Shown here piece after piece: positions 1-7,830 of a DNA stretch of 64,000 nucleotides; the first letter of the stretch is position 1, and the number at the start of each line of letters is the position of its first letter. The notes under the pieces are model-generated. The model searched no databases. It had not been told where the DNA came from and saw nothing but the letters and a program-made list of their open reading frames with translations. The DNA comes from Mesosutterella multiformis (GTDB lineage: Bacteria > Pseudomonadota > Gammaproteobacteria > Burkholderiales > Burkholderiaceae_F). The stretch is from NCBI RefSeq assembly GCF_003402575.1, contig NZ_BGZJ01000001.1:1548501-1612500 (forward strand), written 5' to 3'. The position numbers and the translations under genes were made by a program.

Positions 1-694
1 CGAAGGCGAGATCCGCGTCCGGATCAAACGTGCAGTTTTCCAGCACCAGGTTTTCGCAGTAGCAAAGCGGCTGCTGACCCTTGATGTGGCAGTTGACGAG
101 ATGGAGGTTCTTGGAGTGCCAGCCGAGGTATTCGCCGTCCAGCGTGCAGTTGTAGCAGGAGACGTTCTCGGTGTTCCAGAAGGCGTCGCGGGAATGGATT
201 TCGGAATCGAAGACTTCGATATTCCGGCCCCACTGACCGAGGTAGTTGCCGTTCAGCTTGATGTTCTTCAGACGGATGTCAGAAGAGTGTGCGAGGAGGT
301 AGTCGCCCTTATCGAAAGAGCTCTTTTCAACGAGAACGTTTCGACAGGACCAAAGCGTTTCCTGGGCGTCCGTGAACGTACAGTCGCGGATTTCAATGCC
401 GTCCGAATCGCGGAAGGACTTCGGGCACTCGAACCGGGTGTTCGTCACCTTGAAGTTCTTCAGGTACCAGAGACCGGAGCGGGCGGTTACCTTGAGAAGG
501 CAGTTGTCGACCACGGTATTGGTATTGATCCAGAGGGGATACTTGCCCTCAATGTCGCAGTTGGTCAGCGTGAGATTCGTGCCGTGCTTGATGGGAGAAT
601 CACCGGCGAGAATCGTAACGTGATCGAGTTTGGCGTCAGAAAGCTTGTAAAGGGAGCGTTCGCCGCCGAAAGTCTGATTAGTGATGAGCTGCAT
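1..694 (-). CDS. DUF3737 family right-handed beta-helix protein (3' end outside window)
   Basis: The minus strand is open from an ATG at 694 to the window edge (231 codons, no stop). The product starts MQLITNQTFGGERSLY and consists of short imperfect repeats with regularly spaced N-C and L-x-N turns (for example LTNCDIEG, VDNCLLK, IRDCTF, CYNCTL, LVNCHIKG, LENCTF), the pattern of a parallel beta-helix. This start and repeat style match the DUF3737 family known from many gut bacteria, whose function is unknown. No signal peptide is visible, so it is probably cytoplasmic. The ribosome site is weak (AAAGA about 12 bases upstream). A long plus-strand frame across the same bases is an antisense shadow. 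The family call is from memory of the sequence pattern. Confidence 0.75.
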   Translation of the reverse strand, partial: MQLITNQTFGGERSLYKLSDAKLDHVTILAGDSPIKHGTNLTLTNCDIEGKYPLWINTNTVVDNCLLKVTARSGLWYLKNFKVTNTRFECPKSFRDSDGIEIRDCTFTDAQETLWSCRNVLVEKSSFDKGDYLLAHSSDIRLKNIKLNGNYLGQWGRNIEVFDSEIHSRDAFWNTENVSCYNCTLDGEYLGWHSKNLHLVNCHIKGQQPLCYCENLVLENCTFDPDADLAF

Positions 695-868
695 GATGTT
701 CCAATCTTTCTTTTGTTTTTCGTGGTGCTTTAAATCATATCCTGAGGCTTGATAGGCCGTGAGGCATAGTGACCGGGGCTTGATGTAGGACCGGAACCAT
801 ATCGTTTTTCTCTCGGGATTTAATATAGAGAAGACTGATATTGAAGAAAAAAATGAGGAGGCAGCGAA

Positions 869-1237
869 ATGAATATTGGTATGAGGATTCTCGCGGCCGC
901 GGTGCTTTCAGCTGCGATTTCGTTTCCGGCGTCCGCGATCGGGGGCCCGGGTGTCCCGCCGCCTCCGGGAGCCCCGAAGACCCCCGGCTATCAGGCTCCG
1001 GTTCCGCCGGCACCCCGCGCTCCGGCTCCGAACGCGCGGGCGTATGGCCCGACTGGACAGTTTGCCGGTTCGGTGAGCCGGGATGGAAGAACGTATGACA
1101 GCACCGGGCACTATGTGGGACGGGCGGATTCTTCCGGCCGGATTTATGGACCGACAGGAAAGTACGTTGGGCGGTCAGATAGTTATGCCCGGCAGCAGAA
1201 TGCCCCTAAACCCGTTTCCGGTTCTCTCAATCGGTAA
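869..1237 (+). CDS. secreted repeat protein with three GPTGxYVG-type repeats
   Basis: A 122-residue protein with a clear Sec signal peptide (MRILAAAVLSAAISFPASA), then a Pro/Gly/Ala-rich linker (about residues 25-55), then three copies of a roughly 18-residue unit of the form Y-x-x-T-G-x-[YF]-x-G-x-x-x-x-x-G-R. A GAGGAG ribosome site sits 8 bases before the ATG. The repeat is related to that in the next two genes (1318 and 1741), so the three form a small family differing mainly in repeat number. Short beta-hairpin repeats of this kind occur in exported bacterial proteins of unknown role; no enzymatic motif is visible. Function unknown; periplasmic or surface location is inferred from the signal peptide. 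Confidence 0.8.
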   Translation: MNIGMRILAAAVLSAAISFPASAIGGPGVPPPPGAPKTPGYQAPVPPAPRAPAPNARAYGPTGQFAGSVSRDGRTYDSTGHYVGRADSSGRIYGPTGKYVGRSDSYARQQNAPKPVSGSLNR

Positions 1238-1317
1238 CAAGAATACCGGATTTTATTGACTTTTCCTGAAATTCGGACTAATAACACTATTAATAACTCC
1301 TTTTTAAGGAGCCGCAG

Positions 1318-1707
1318 GTGAAAGACAGTCAGGAAATCAGGACAACACGCCGAGCCGTCATCATGGGACTCTTGCTCGCGGCATCCGGCGCCGCGTTCGC
1401 CGACACCAAGTTTTATGACCGGTATGGAAGCTACACGGGGAAGCGCACTGACGACGGGAAGTTCTACGACCGCTACGGCGCCTATCAGGGCAAAGTGTCG
1501 AAGGACGGGAAGTTCTATGACCGCAGCGGGGCGTATCAGGGGAAGCAGTCCTCAGACGGCAAATATTACGACCGGTATGGTGCTTATCAGGGAAAGCAGT
1601 CGAAGGACGGCAAGTACTATGACCGGAACGGTGCCTACGATGGGAAGAAATCGAAGGACGGAAAGTATTACGACCGCTATGGCGCCTATCAGGGAAAGGC
1701 GCAGTAA
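1318..1707 (+). CDS. exported protein made of six 17-residue YDRYGAYQGK repeats
   Basis: A 129-residue protein starting at GTG, supported by an AAGGAG site 6 bases upstream. Residues 10-28 (TTRRAVIMGLLLAASG then AFA) form a twin-arginine-like signal peptide. From residue 31 to the end the protein is six tandem copies of K-[FY]-Y-D-R-x-G-x-Y-x-G-K-x-x-x-D-G. The DNA repeats every 51 bases, so the copy number should be prone to change by slippage or recombination. The repeats are rich in Tyr, Lys, Arg and Asp and have no Cys. It lies between two genes carrying the same repeat. No catalytic motif is seen and the function is unknown. Confidence 0.85.
   Translation: MKDSQEIRTTRRAVIMGLLLAASGAAFADTKFYDRYGSYTGKRTDDGKFYDRYGAYQGKVSKDGKFYDRSGAYQGKQSSDGKYYDRYGAYQGKQSKDGKYYDRNGAYDGKKSKDGKYYDRYGAYQGKAQ
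1408..1704 (+). repeat. six tandem 51-bp coding repeats
   Basis: In-frame 51-base units, each coding for one K-F/Y-Y-D-R-x-G-A-Y-Q-G-K unit, run almost to the stop codon. The last unit is shortened. Units differ by scattered substitutions, so they are not freshly duplicated. Confidence 0.85.
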
Positions 1708-1740
1708 CGCCTCCTGAAATCGTTTTTTCGAGGTTAAGCC

Positions 1741-1884
1741 ATGAAGAAAGGTCAGGAACGCGGCCTAAGCCGGCGCGCCGTGATTGCCGGCCTTCTCCTC
1801 ACTGGAGCGGGAGCGGCACTCGCCGCTACCAGCTACTACGATAAGAACGGGTTCTATCAGGGCAGCGGAAAGAACCGTCCGTGA
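1741..1884 (+). CDS. 47-residue exported single-repeat peptide
   Basis: A short gene of 47 codons (ATG 1741, TGA 1882-1884) with a GAGGTTA site about 5 bases upstream. The first 28 residues are a signal peptide nearly parallel to the upstream gene: SRRAVIAGLLLTGAGAALA against TRRAVIMGLLLAASGAAFA. The mature part carries just one repeat unit (SYYDKNGFYQGSGK). The matching signal and repeat show it is a paralogue of 1318-1707 reduced to a single unit, either a real small secreted peptide or a decayed copy. A terminator follows at once, so it is probably the last gene of this set. Confidence 0.7.
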   Translation: MKKGQERGLSRRAVIAGLLLTGAGAALAATSYYDKNGFYQGSGKNRP

Positions 1885-1917
1885 GCAGACGCCCCTGTGA
1901 TCCCCCTTCAGAAAACC

Positions 1918-1956
1918 AAAGCTCCGGAAAGGAAATGATCCTTCCGGAGCTTTTTT
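1918..1956 (+). terminator. Rho-independent terminator after the repeat-protein genes
   Basis: GCTCCGGAA (1921-1929) pairs with TTCCGGAGC (1942-1950), followed by TTTTTT. It separates the plus-strand repeat genes from the convergent amidohydrolase gene ending at 1971. Confidence 0.85.
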
Positions 1957-1970
1957 ATAATCCGCGGACT

Positions 1971-3377
1971 TTACGGAACGAAGCGCGCGGGTTCCGGCGT
2001 CTCAAAGGACACGGCTTCCGCGGTGAATCCCGCGTCTGTCAGCGCCTTCACGCCGCGCTCACCCGTAATGAAGTGGGTGCTCTTCCCAAGGAGTTTACCG
2101 TTTGAGAGGACAGGTTTCCCGGCGACCCAGGAGTAAAGCGCCTTCTGCCGCTCAAGGTCAAAGACCGTGATATCGGCGTCGGCGCCCGGAGTGAGATGCC
2201 CCTTATTCACGAGTCTCAGATGGCGGGCGGCGTTCACTGACGCTTTCACGACAAATTCGGAGAGCGTGAGGGCACCGAACCGGACGAGCGAGAGCCCGGT
2301 ATCGATAATGACATTCCTCGGAATGCAGCCGCCGTCAGTTGAAATCGAGTCGACAACGAAACTTCCGTCGTCCCGCTTCGCCTCGGCGATCAGGAACCGG
2401 GCGGAGGCGGGGTTCACGGGGAAGGATCCCGCGGTCACCGTCCCCTTCGACTTCCAGTAGTCCACGGCCTCTTTCCCCCCGATCAGGTACGAGATATTGC
2501 CGTCGTCATAAATGACGAAGAGGTTCCCGGCGAGAATGGCTTTTTCAATTCCGGCCGTGTCCTCGCTGCAGCCAAAGGTTCTGAGGCAGTTGCAGGTGAC
2601 GTGATCCGTGCAGGCGCCGGTCTTCGTGTCGCAGGTGAGAATCGTGCCGTTCATCGGGCTCACGTACGCCTCGGACCAGATATTCGGATGCGCCTTGAGA
2701 AGATCCAGCGCCTCTTTCACTTCGTCGAGCACCGGGTTCACGCGGCCGCGGCAGTAGGCGTTGATGTGGGCAAGGTGCAGCGGGGCGTTACCGATCGCGC
2801 GGACCACTTCGCGGACCCCTTCAATATTGGACCCGGCAGTATCTGACCCAGCGTGCCAGGCGATATAGGAGCCGCACTTCACGGCTTCCTCGACGAGAGC
2901 CGCTTCGGTTTCAAGCGCCACAGGCCAGTGGCCGCCGAGAATCTTCACACCGATCGCGCCGGCCTCAAGCGACTTCCCGATCCAGGCGTCCATCGTCCTG
3001 CGGTCCGGCGCCTTGGTCCCCATCTGCTTCATGGGGGAGAAACCTTCCAGCATCGCCACATTGATGCCGCAACCGAATTCATGGCTGTCCGCTACAATGC
3101 CGGCGACCGGACCCGCCATATCGAGGCACGTGGTGACGCCCGACATGGCGGTCATCCGCTGGCCGTACCGGGACCCGAATTCGGATCCAAGGTGGAGATG
3201 AGGATCAATGACGCCTGGGGTCAGAACAAGACCGTCGAGAGAAACGGTTTCTTTCGCGGAACCGAGGTTATCGCCCACCGCGGCGATCTTTCCATTCTCA
3301 ATCCCGACATCCGTTACACGGTCCAGATGATTCACCGGGTCCACGACCCGGGCGCCTTTCAGAATGCAGTCCAGCAT
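1971..3377 (-). CDS. amidohydrolase-superfamily metal-dependent hydrolase (dihydroorotase/deacetylase-like)
   Basis: A 468-residue cytoplasmic protein. The N-terminal ILKGARVVDP strand and C-terminal GADADITVFDL segment form the small beta-sandwich typical of the superfamily; between them lie DPHLHLGSE (metal HxH, near residue 60), WHAGSD, LAHINAYCRG and STDGGCIPRN (candidate metal His, His and catalytic Asp). The overall form is that of imidase/dihydroorotase-like enzymes; the substrate cannot be read from sequence. The start was set at ATG 3377 because GAGGTGA lies just upstream; a GTG three bases earlier is also open. It lies near isoaspartyl dipeptidase and M20 peptidase genes, which suggests a role in breaking amide bonds of peptides or modified amino acids (inference). 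Confidence 0.75.
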   Translation of the reverse strand: MLDCILKGARVVDPVNHLDRVTDVGIENGKIAAVGDNLGSAKETVSLDGLVLTPGVIDPHLHLGSEFGSRYGQRMTAMSGVTTCLDMAGPVAGIVADSHEFGCGINVAMLEGFSPMKQMGTKAPDRRTMDAWIGKSLEAGAIGVKILGGHWPVALETEAALVEEAVKCGSYIAWHAGSDTAGSNIEGVREVVRAIGNAPLHLAHINAYCRGRVNPVLDEVKEALDLLKAHPNIWSEAYVSPMNGTILTCDTKTGACTDHVTCNCLRTFGCSEDTAGIEKAILAGNLFVIYDDGNISYLIGGKEAVDYWKSKGTVTAGSFPVNPASARFLIAEAKRDDGSFVVDSISTDGGCIPRNVIIDTGLSLVRFGALTLSEFVVKASVNAARHLRLVNKGHLTPGADADITVFDLERQKALYSWVAGKPVLSNGKLLGKSTHFITGERGVKALTDAGFTAEAVSFETPEPARFVP

Positions 3378-3554
3378 CACTCACCTCACGATAAGAAGGT
3401 CCAAAGGACCGGACAGCCATAACCCGAATGCAACGTCAGGTCAGAGCTGTTCGGATAAATCCTATTCTAGGTCGGTGAGATGCTCCGCCGGGGTGGTGCG
3501 AGTGTGTGCGGCGCGGAAAGGGAAATTGATATAAATGACTTCCGGAAGACGGAT

Positions 3555-3592
3555 AAAAAATCCCGGAAAGCCAGGCAGGGCTTTCCGGGGTG
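3555..3592 (-). terminator. Rho-independent terminator of the TauE/SafE gene
   Basis: Read on the minus strand, CCCGGAAAGCC, a short loop and GGCTTTCCGGG are followed by ATTTTTTA. It lies 25 bases after the stop at 3616. Confidence 0.8.
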
Positions 3593-3615
3593 GGATCTGA
3601 CAGATGTGCGATCCG

Positions 3616-4407
3616 TCAAATCGCGCGGGCGATCAGCTGAATGCCAACGAGGCACATCGCGAGACAGAGGAGCTTCAGGATCAGTTTCGGCTTGCTCTTC
3701 TTCGCGAGCTTCACGCCGATCTGGGCACCGACAATAGCGCCGACACCGACCGCGATCGCCGGGACCCAGAGAATGTGGCCGAGCATCGCGTGGCTTACCG
3801 TGCCGATCAGCGCACTGATCATCAGAACAAAGGTGGAGGTCGCGGTCGCGATGATGGTCGGGAAGCCGAGGATGAACATCATCATAGGAACATGAATAAT
3901 GCCGCCGCCGATACCGAGGATCGAAGAGATGAACCCGACAAAGAGTGAGAGGAACACACCGAGCCAGAGATTGAATTTCGCGGTCTTCGGGTCAAACCCT
4001 TCAATCGGCGTTGAGCCGCGCTTCGAATTCTTCTTCCACCACATGACGGCTGCCATCAGGATCAGCGTGACGCCGAAGGTGATCGAGAAACCAGGACCCG
4101 AAAAATAGTTGGACAGCGTGCCGCCGAGCCACGCGCCCGGAATTGTCGCGATCGCGAACGGGATCGCCGCGCGGAACATGATGAGGTTGGATTTCCAGTA
4201 TGCCCAGGAACCTGACATCGCGTTCAGCAGCACACCGAAGAGGCTCGTGCCGATGACCTGCTGCACGGTTTCAAACGTGGTTCCGTGAGGAGGCATCATC
4301 GTAAGCATGAAGAGCGGAACCATGATGAGGCCGCCGCCCAGACCGACGAGCGCGCCGAAGCACCCGACGCCGATACCAACAAGGAATAGGGTAATGAAGG
4401 AAATCAT
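3616..4407 (-). CDS. TauE/SafE (TSUP) family membrane transporter
   Basis: A 263-residue, strongly hydrophobic protein with about eight membrane segments. The family hallmark GxxGxGGGxxxxP occurs twice in inverted topology: GALVGLGGGLIMVPLF near residue 20 and SSILGIGGGIIHVPMM near residue 170. TSUP proteins are thought to export or import sulfite, sulfonates or other small organic anions; substrate not predictable here. The ATG at 4407 has a weak ribosome site. It is a single-gene unit with its own terminator. A second TSUP gene sits at 29213-30013. Confidence 0.85.
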   Translation of the reverse strand: MISFITLFLVGIGVGCFGALVGLGGGLIMVPLFMLTMMPPHGTTFETVQQVIGTSLFGVLLNAMSGSWAYWKSNLIMFRAAIPFAIATIPGAWLGGTLSNYFSGPGFSITFGVTLILMAAVMWWKKNSKRGSTPIEGFDPKTAKFNLWLGVFLSLFVGFISSILGIGGGIIHVPMMMFILGFPTIIATATSTFVLMISALIGTVSHAMLGHILWVPAIAVGVGAIVGAQIGVKLAKKSKPKLILKLLCLAMCLVGIQLIARAI

Positions 4408-4507
4408 GATGTAAGTGGATCCGGTTTGTAATAACCGGGGCTCGCTGTCCCGGGGTGTGGGTAGTCTAGCGCTTTTGGCTTAGATAGATTCCCGGTTATG
4501 AGCGCAT

Positions 4508-4537
4508 AAAAAAGGGATCCCGTCTGAAGGACCCCTG
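4508..4537 (-). terminator. terminator after the dus gene
   Basis: On the minus strand AGGGGTCC, loop, GGGATCCCT (one G-T pair) is followed by TTTTT, 10 bases beyond the stop at 4547. Confidence 0.7.
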
Positions 4538-4546
4538 GTCTGGGTT

Positions 4547-5518
4547 TTAAACCGGCTTCCACCAGCCGTAAGCGGGTTCAGTCCGGATCGGTAGTGTCGT
4601 CGCGATTTCCTGAACGAGCGACTCGTAGTCCGACACGTTTTTGGTTTTGAGAAGCTGTTTAAAAAGCTTTTCGCCGCCCTCAAACATGTTCTTCATATAG
4701 AACCAGTACTGTTTCATATGGCCGACGGTGTTTCCGATGCTTCCGAACGCCGCGGCGTAATCCGCCATCAGCGCGTCATGAAACGCCGCGAGCTCTTCAC
4801 CCGAGGCCGGCGCGCCGCCCCGGGCCTCACGGAAAATCGCGGGATTTGCGACTGAGGCGCGGCCGATCATGAGCGACTGAAGTTCAGGATGGGTCTTTTC
4901 CCACTCGCTGATCTGACTCACAAGGTGAATGTCGCCATTAAACCCCACCGGCATCGGGAGTTTGGGGAGCGCCCTGAGGAAACACTCCGTTCTCGGATCC
5001 CCCTTATAGAAGTCATTTCTCACCCGGGCATGAATGACGAGTTCCGAAATGGGGAAATCCGCGTACACCCGAATGAGATCATCGAACTCTTCTTCCGTAT
5101 TCCAGCCGAGACGCGTTTTTACGGACACCGCGATCGGAAGAGGTTCCGCGAACACCGATTCGAAAAACTCCCGGAGCTCGTCCGGATGCCTGAGGAAGCC
5201 GCATCCCTTTCCCTTCCCGGTTACCGTGCCCATCGGGCAGCCGAGGTTGAGGTTCACCTCGCTGTAACCGAGTTCGGCAAGGCGCTTCGCAGCCCAGAGG
5301 AAGCGGTCTGCGTCTTTAGCCATCAGCTGCGGGACGACATTCATCCCGCGGTTCGCTTCAGGGGACAGCTCCCGCATCTGACGTTCCGTAAACTCGGGCT
5401 CCACGGTCGGGGTGACAAACGGGGTGTAGTACCGGTCGACGCCGCCGAAAAATTCATGATGCCGCCGCCGGAAAACAATTCCGGTGAGGCTTTCCATGGG
5501 AGCCAGAGTGAGAAGCAT
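4547..5518 (-). CDS. tRNA-dihydrouridine synthase (Dus family)
   Basis: A flavoenzyme that reduces specific uridines to dihydrouridine in tRNA using FMN and NADPH. Family features in order: LAPMESLTG at the N-terminus, PQLMAKD, NLNLGCPMGTV with the catalytic Cys, VKTRLGW, VIHARVRNDFYKG and MIGRASVANPAIF near the FMN phosphate. The start is placed at ATG 5518, giving MLLTLAPME, as in other Dus proteins; an in-frame TTG lies four codons earlier. Length 323, normal for the family. The subgroup (A, B or C) cannot be fixed with confidence; the short form looks most DusC-like. It is a stand-alone gene with a terminator. Confidence 0.88.
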   Translation of the reverse strand: MLLTLAPMESLTGIVFRRRHHEFFGGVDRYYTPFVTPTVEPEFTERQMRELSPEANRGMNVVPQLMAKDADRFLWAAKRLAELGYSEVNLNLGCPMGTVTGKGKGCGFLRHPDELREFFESVFAEPLPIAVSVKTRLGWNTEEEFDDLIRVYADFPISELVIHARVRNDFYKGDPRTECFLRALPKLPMPVGFNGDIHLVSQISEWEKTHPELQSLMIGRASVANPAIFREARGGAPASGEELAAFHDALMADYAAAFGSIGNTVGHMKQYWFYMKNMFEGGEKLFKQLLKTKNVSDYESLVQEIATTLPIRTEPAYGWWKPV

Positions 5519-5716
5519 GGGAGTATTCAAATCAATGAGATAGAGGTCGCGTGGGAGAGGGCTCAGAGTCCTTTTCCCGCAGGGCGCACATCTTAGCAGA
5601 TGGGAGAAAAGGTGCGGCGGAAAAAACTTTGCCCGGAGTCGGGCGGAACCCTCATCCGGGCAGACAGACCTAAAACCGAGGATCAGACACGCGGTTTCAG
5701 GCGGACAGGAGGCGCG

Positions 5717-6304
5717 TTACTTCCGGGCGCCGTTCTGGAGATAGCGGAAGACGAGCTCATCCTGAGAGTTTTCGTCACCGGCCTTTCCGCCCTGCGGGAA
5801 GATCGAGTACCAGCCGCTCGCGGTCTGGCTTGAGGGGCTAGGCGCCGCGTGGCAGGCGCTGCACTTGGAATCCTTCGCGGCTTTGGCCTGAGCGGTGAGA
5901 CCGGCGCCGTCAGCGGTGAGTTTCGAAGAGTCAACCCAGCCTTCAGCGGTTGCCACGTTCCAGGTCGCGCCGAGAATCTTCGCGGTGCCGGCCGAAGGAT
6001 CGAGCTTCACGGTGCGGGAAGAGGCGAATGCCGCTTCAATCACGGGCTTTCCGGGTTCTGCCGAAATGTGCGTGGGATCCGCTACACGGGACCAGCCGCG
6101 GATCCGGACGCGGGCCTTGCCGCTCACGCGTTCAAGTTCCTCCACCTGGGTGCCCGCAAGCACCTGACCCGCTACATTCGCGCCCGGGGTCGACGTGATG
6201 TCCGTGGTTTCAGTCGTATAGAGAACAGGGCCGGCCAGCGCAGTACCTGCGAAAGCCGCGGCGATGAGGGCTGCAGCGAGCTGAGCCTTGTAATGAAATT
6301 TCAT
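5717..6304 (-). CDS. periplasmic monoheme c-type cytochrome with SH3-like domain (TorC C-terminal type)
   Basis: A 195-residue secreted protein. Residues 1-24 are a Sec signal peptide ending ALA. Residues about 25-135 look like an SH3-type beta domain (VLYTTETTDITSTPGANVAGQ style start, RIRGWSRV, TWNVATAEGWVDSSKL). Near residue 148 is the single heme c motif CSACH, followed by a segment ending FRYLQNGARK, which resembles the C-terminal heme domain of TorC-like cytochromes (CxxCH, then a Trp region, then YLQ). That points to electron transfer to a molybdenum reductase, but no such reductase is in the window. AGGGAG lies 8 bases before the ATG. The TorC comparison is inference. Confidence 0.7.
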   Translation of the reverse strand: MKFHYKAQLAAALIAAAFAGTALAGPVLYTTETTDITSTPGANVAGQVLAGTQVEELERVSGKARVRIRGWSRVADPTHISAEPGKPVIEAAFASSRTVKLDPSAGTAKILGATWNVATAEGWVDSSKLTADGAGLTAQAKAAKDSKCSACHAAPSPSSQTASGWYSIFPQGGKAGDENSQDELVFRYLQNGARK

Positions 6305-6580
6305 AGTGCGCTCTCCCTTCTGAATGGTTTTCTCAAAAACATTCCGTTATGTTTGTTTTAGCCCCAAGAGACAATAAGTTCAAGACGTTTTAATAGGTAG
6401 AAAAGCTTACCTTTTGTGACTAATACCGCCTGAACGCGTTTCTCATTCCCCCATTCCATGCGTGCCATGGACCTCTGCCGCATAATTTGTGAATCACAAA
6501 GAAAACAGAACGGGCCGGGAACGCGAAGTCGGAGATCCGTCCTTCGCGGCGGCTCGTTTTTCCGAAAGGGGAAACGGGAT

Positions 6581-7735
6581 ATGTCTGAAAATCTTGAAAC
6601 GCTCTGCAGCAGGGTGGATGAATCCAGAGACTCCATGCTGGCCACTTGGAAGCTGCTCGTCGACCGCGACTGCGGATCCAAAAACAAGGCCGGGGTCGAC
6701 GCGGTCGGGCAGGATGTGAAGGGGATTCTTGAGTCCGCGGGCTTCAAAGTCCGCTTTTACGAGTATCCCGAGGCGGGGAACCTTCTCATCGCGGAGCGCG
6801 GTGACACGACGAAGCCGTTTGTCGCTCTGATCGGACATCTCGACACGGTGTTCGCGGATGGCGAGGCGGCAAAGCGCCCCTTCACGATCAAGGATGGCGT
6901 TGTGACGGGCCCGGGGTGTCTCGACATGAAGGGCGGAGTGACGGTGCTCCTCTCCGCAATGCGGATTCTGAATGAAGCCGGCTGGGACCGGTACCCGGTG
7001 AAAGTGATTCTCGCGGGAGACGAAGAAGCGGGCCATCAGAAGTCGACCGCCGTGCGCGACATGATGGCAGAGGCGAAAGGCGCGCTTTTCGGCCTCAATT
7101 TTGAAACGAGTTTCAAGGACAATTCAGTCGTCATTGAACGGAAGGGCGTCGCCACATTCCGGTTTGACGTGCAGGGGATCGGCGCTCATGTGGGCAATAA
7201 TCCGAAAGGCGGCCGGAGCGCCATTACAGAAATCGCGGCGAAGGTTGCTGACATCAATGCGCTCACCGACTATGACGAAGGCACGACGCTGAATGTCGGC
7301 GTGATCGGCGGCGGCACAGTTCCGAACGCCTGCGCCGAAAAGGCGTTCTGCGTGGTCGATGTCCGCTATAAGGGTGAGGCGGGAATCACCCGTGTCCGGG
7401 CAGGCCTTAAGGCGATCGCGGATAAGGTCTATCTCGACGGGACGCATACGGAAGTGACAGAACTCTTCTACTTCCCCGCGATGCCGAGGCTTGAATCGTC
7501 TCTCGAACTCTTCAGCCGCGTGAATAAGATTGCCGTGGAGCATGGGTTCCCTGAGATGACCGCCAAGGGGGTTGGCGGCGGATCCGATTCCGCGGCGCTC
7601 ACGATGGCAGGAGTCCCGACAGTTTGCGCGCTCGGCGTGAAGGGGGAATTCAACCACACGGTCCGTGAGTACGCGATGGAGGACTCTCTTTTTGAGCGCA
7701 CAAAGCTCCTCATCACGATCCTCTGCACGATCTGA
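6581..7735 (+). CDS. M20 family metallopeptidase, glutamate carboxypeptidase (CPG2)-like, copy 1
   Basis: A 384-residue zinc peptidase of the CPG2/ArgE type. Visible active-site pieces: GHLDTVF (metal His and Asp), CLDMKGG (bridging Asp), GDEEAGH (general base and metal Glu), AHVGNNPKGG (dimerisation-domain His) and EFNHTVRE (C-terminal metal His). No signal peptide, so cytoplasmic, likely cleaving C-terminal acidic residues or N-acyl amino acids. The start is ATG 6581 behind AAGGGGAAA; the frame is open for 123 bases further upstream, but that stretch reads as a leader. The next gene (7831) is a close paralogue in tandem, the two separated by a strong hairpin. Confidence 0.87.
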   Translation: MSENLETLCSRVDESRDSMLATWKLLVDRDCGSKNKAGVDAVGQDVKGILESAGFKVRFYEYPEAGNLLIAERGDTTKPFVALIGHLDTVFADGEAAKRPFTIKDGVVTGPGCLDMKGGVTVLLSAMRILNEAGWDRYPVKVILAGDEEAGHQKSTAVRDMMAEAKGALFGLNFETSFKDNSVVIERKGVATFRFDVQGIGAHVGNNPKGGRSAITEIAAKVADINALTDYDEGTTLNVGVIGGGTVPNACAEKAFCVVDVRYKGEAGITRVRAGLKAIADKVYLDGTHTEVTELFYFPAMPRLESSLELFSRVNKIAVEHGFPEMTAKGVGGGSDSAALTMAGVPTVCALGVKGEFNHTVREYAMEDSLFERTKLLITILCTI

Positions 7736-7756
7736 GCATAGGACCTGATCAGCCAA

Positions 7757-7786
7757 CCGGCGGATAGCCGCAGGACCATCCGCCGG
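7757..7786 (+). promoter_or_regulatory. intercistronic hairpin between the two M20 genes
   Basis: CCGGCGGAT (7757-7765) pairs perfectly with ATCCGCCGG (7778-7786) around a 12-base loop. There is no U-run after it, so it looks more like an RNA-stabilising or attenuating stem than a full terminator. Confidence 0.55.
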
Positions 7787-7830
7787 CAACAATAAAAAGA
7801 CACAGAGCCGAAACTGAATAAAGGATGATC

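Noticed and set aside
86-733. Long plus-strand open frame (about 215 codons)
   Set aside because: It is antisense to the DUF3737 gene, whose repeat pattern is coherent; the plus frame has no domain pattern or ribosome site.
1408-1704. Regular 51-bp repeats as a possible CRISPR array
   Set aside because: Units are contiguous, in frame and coding, with no unique spacers.
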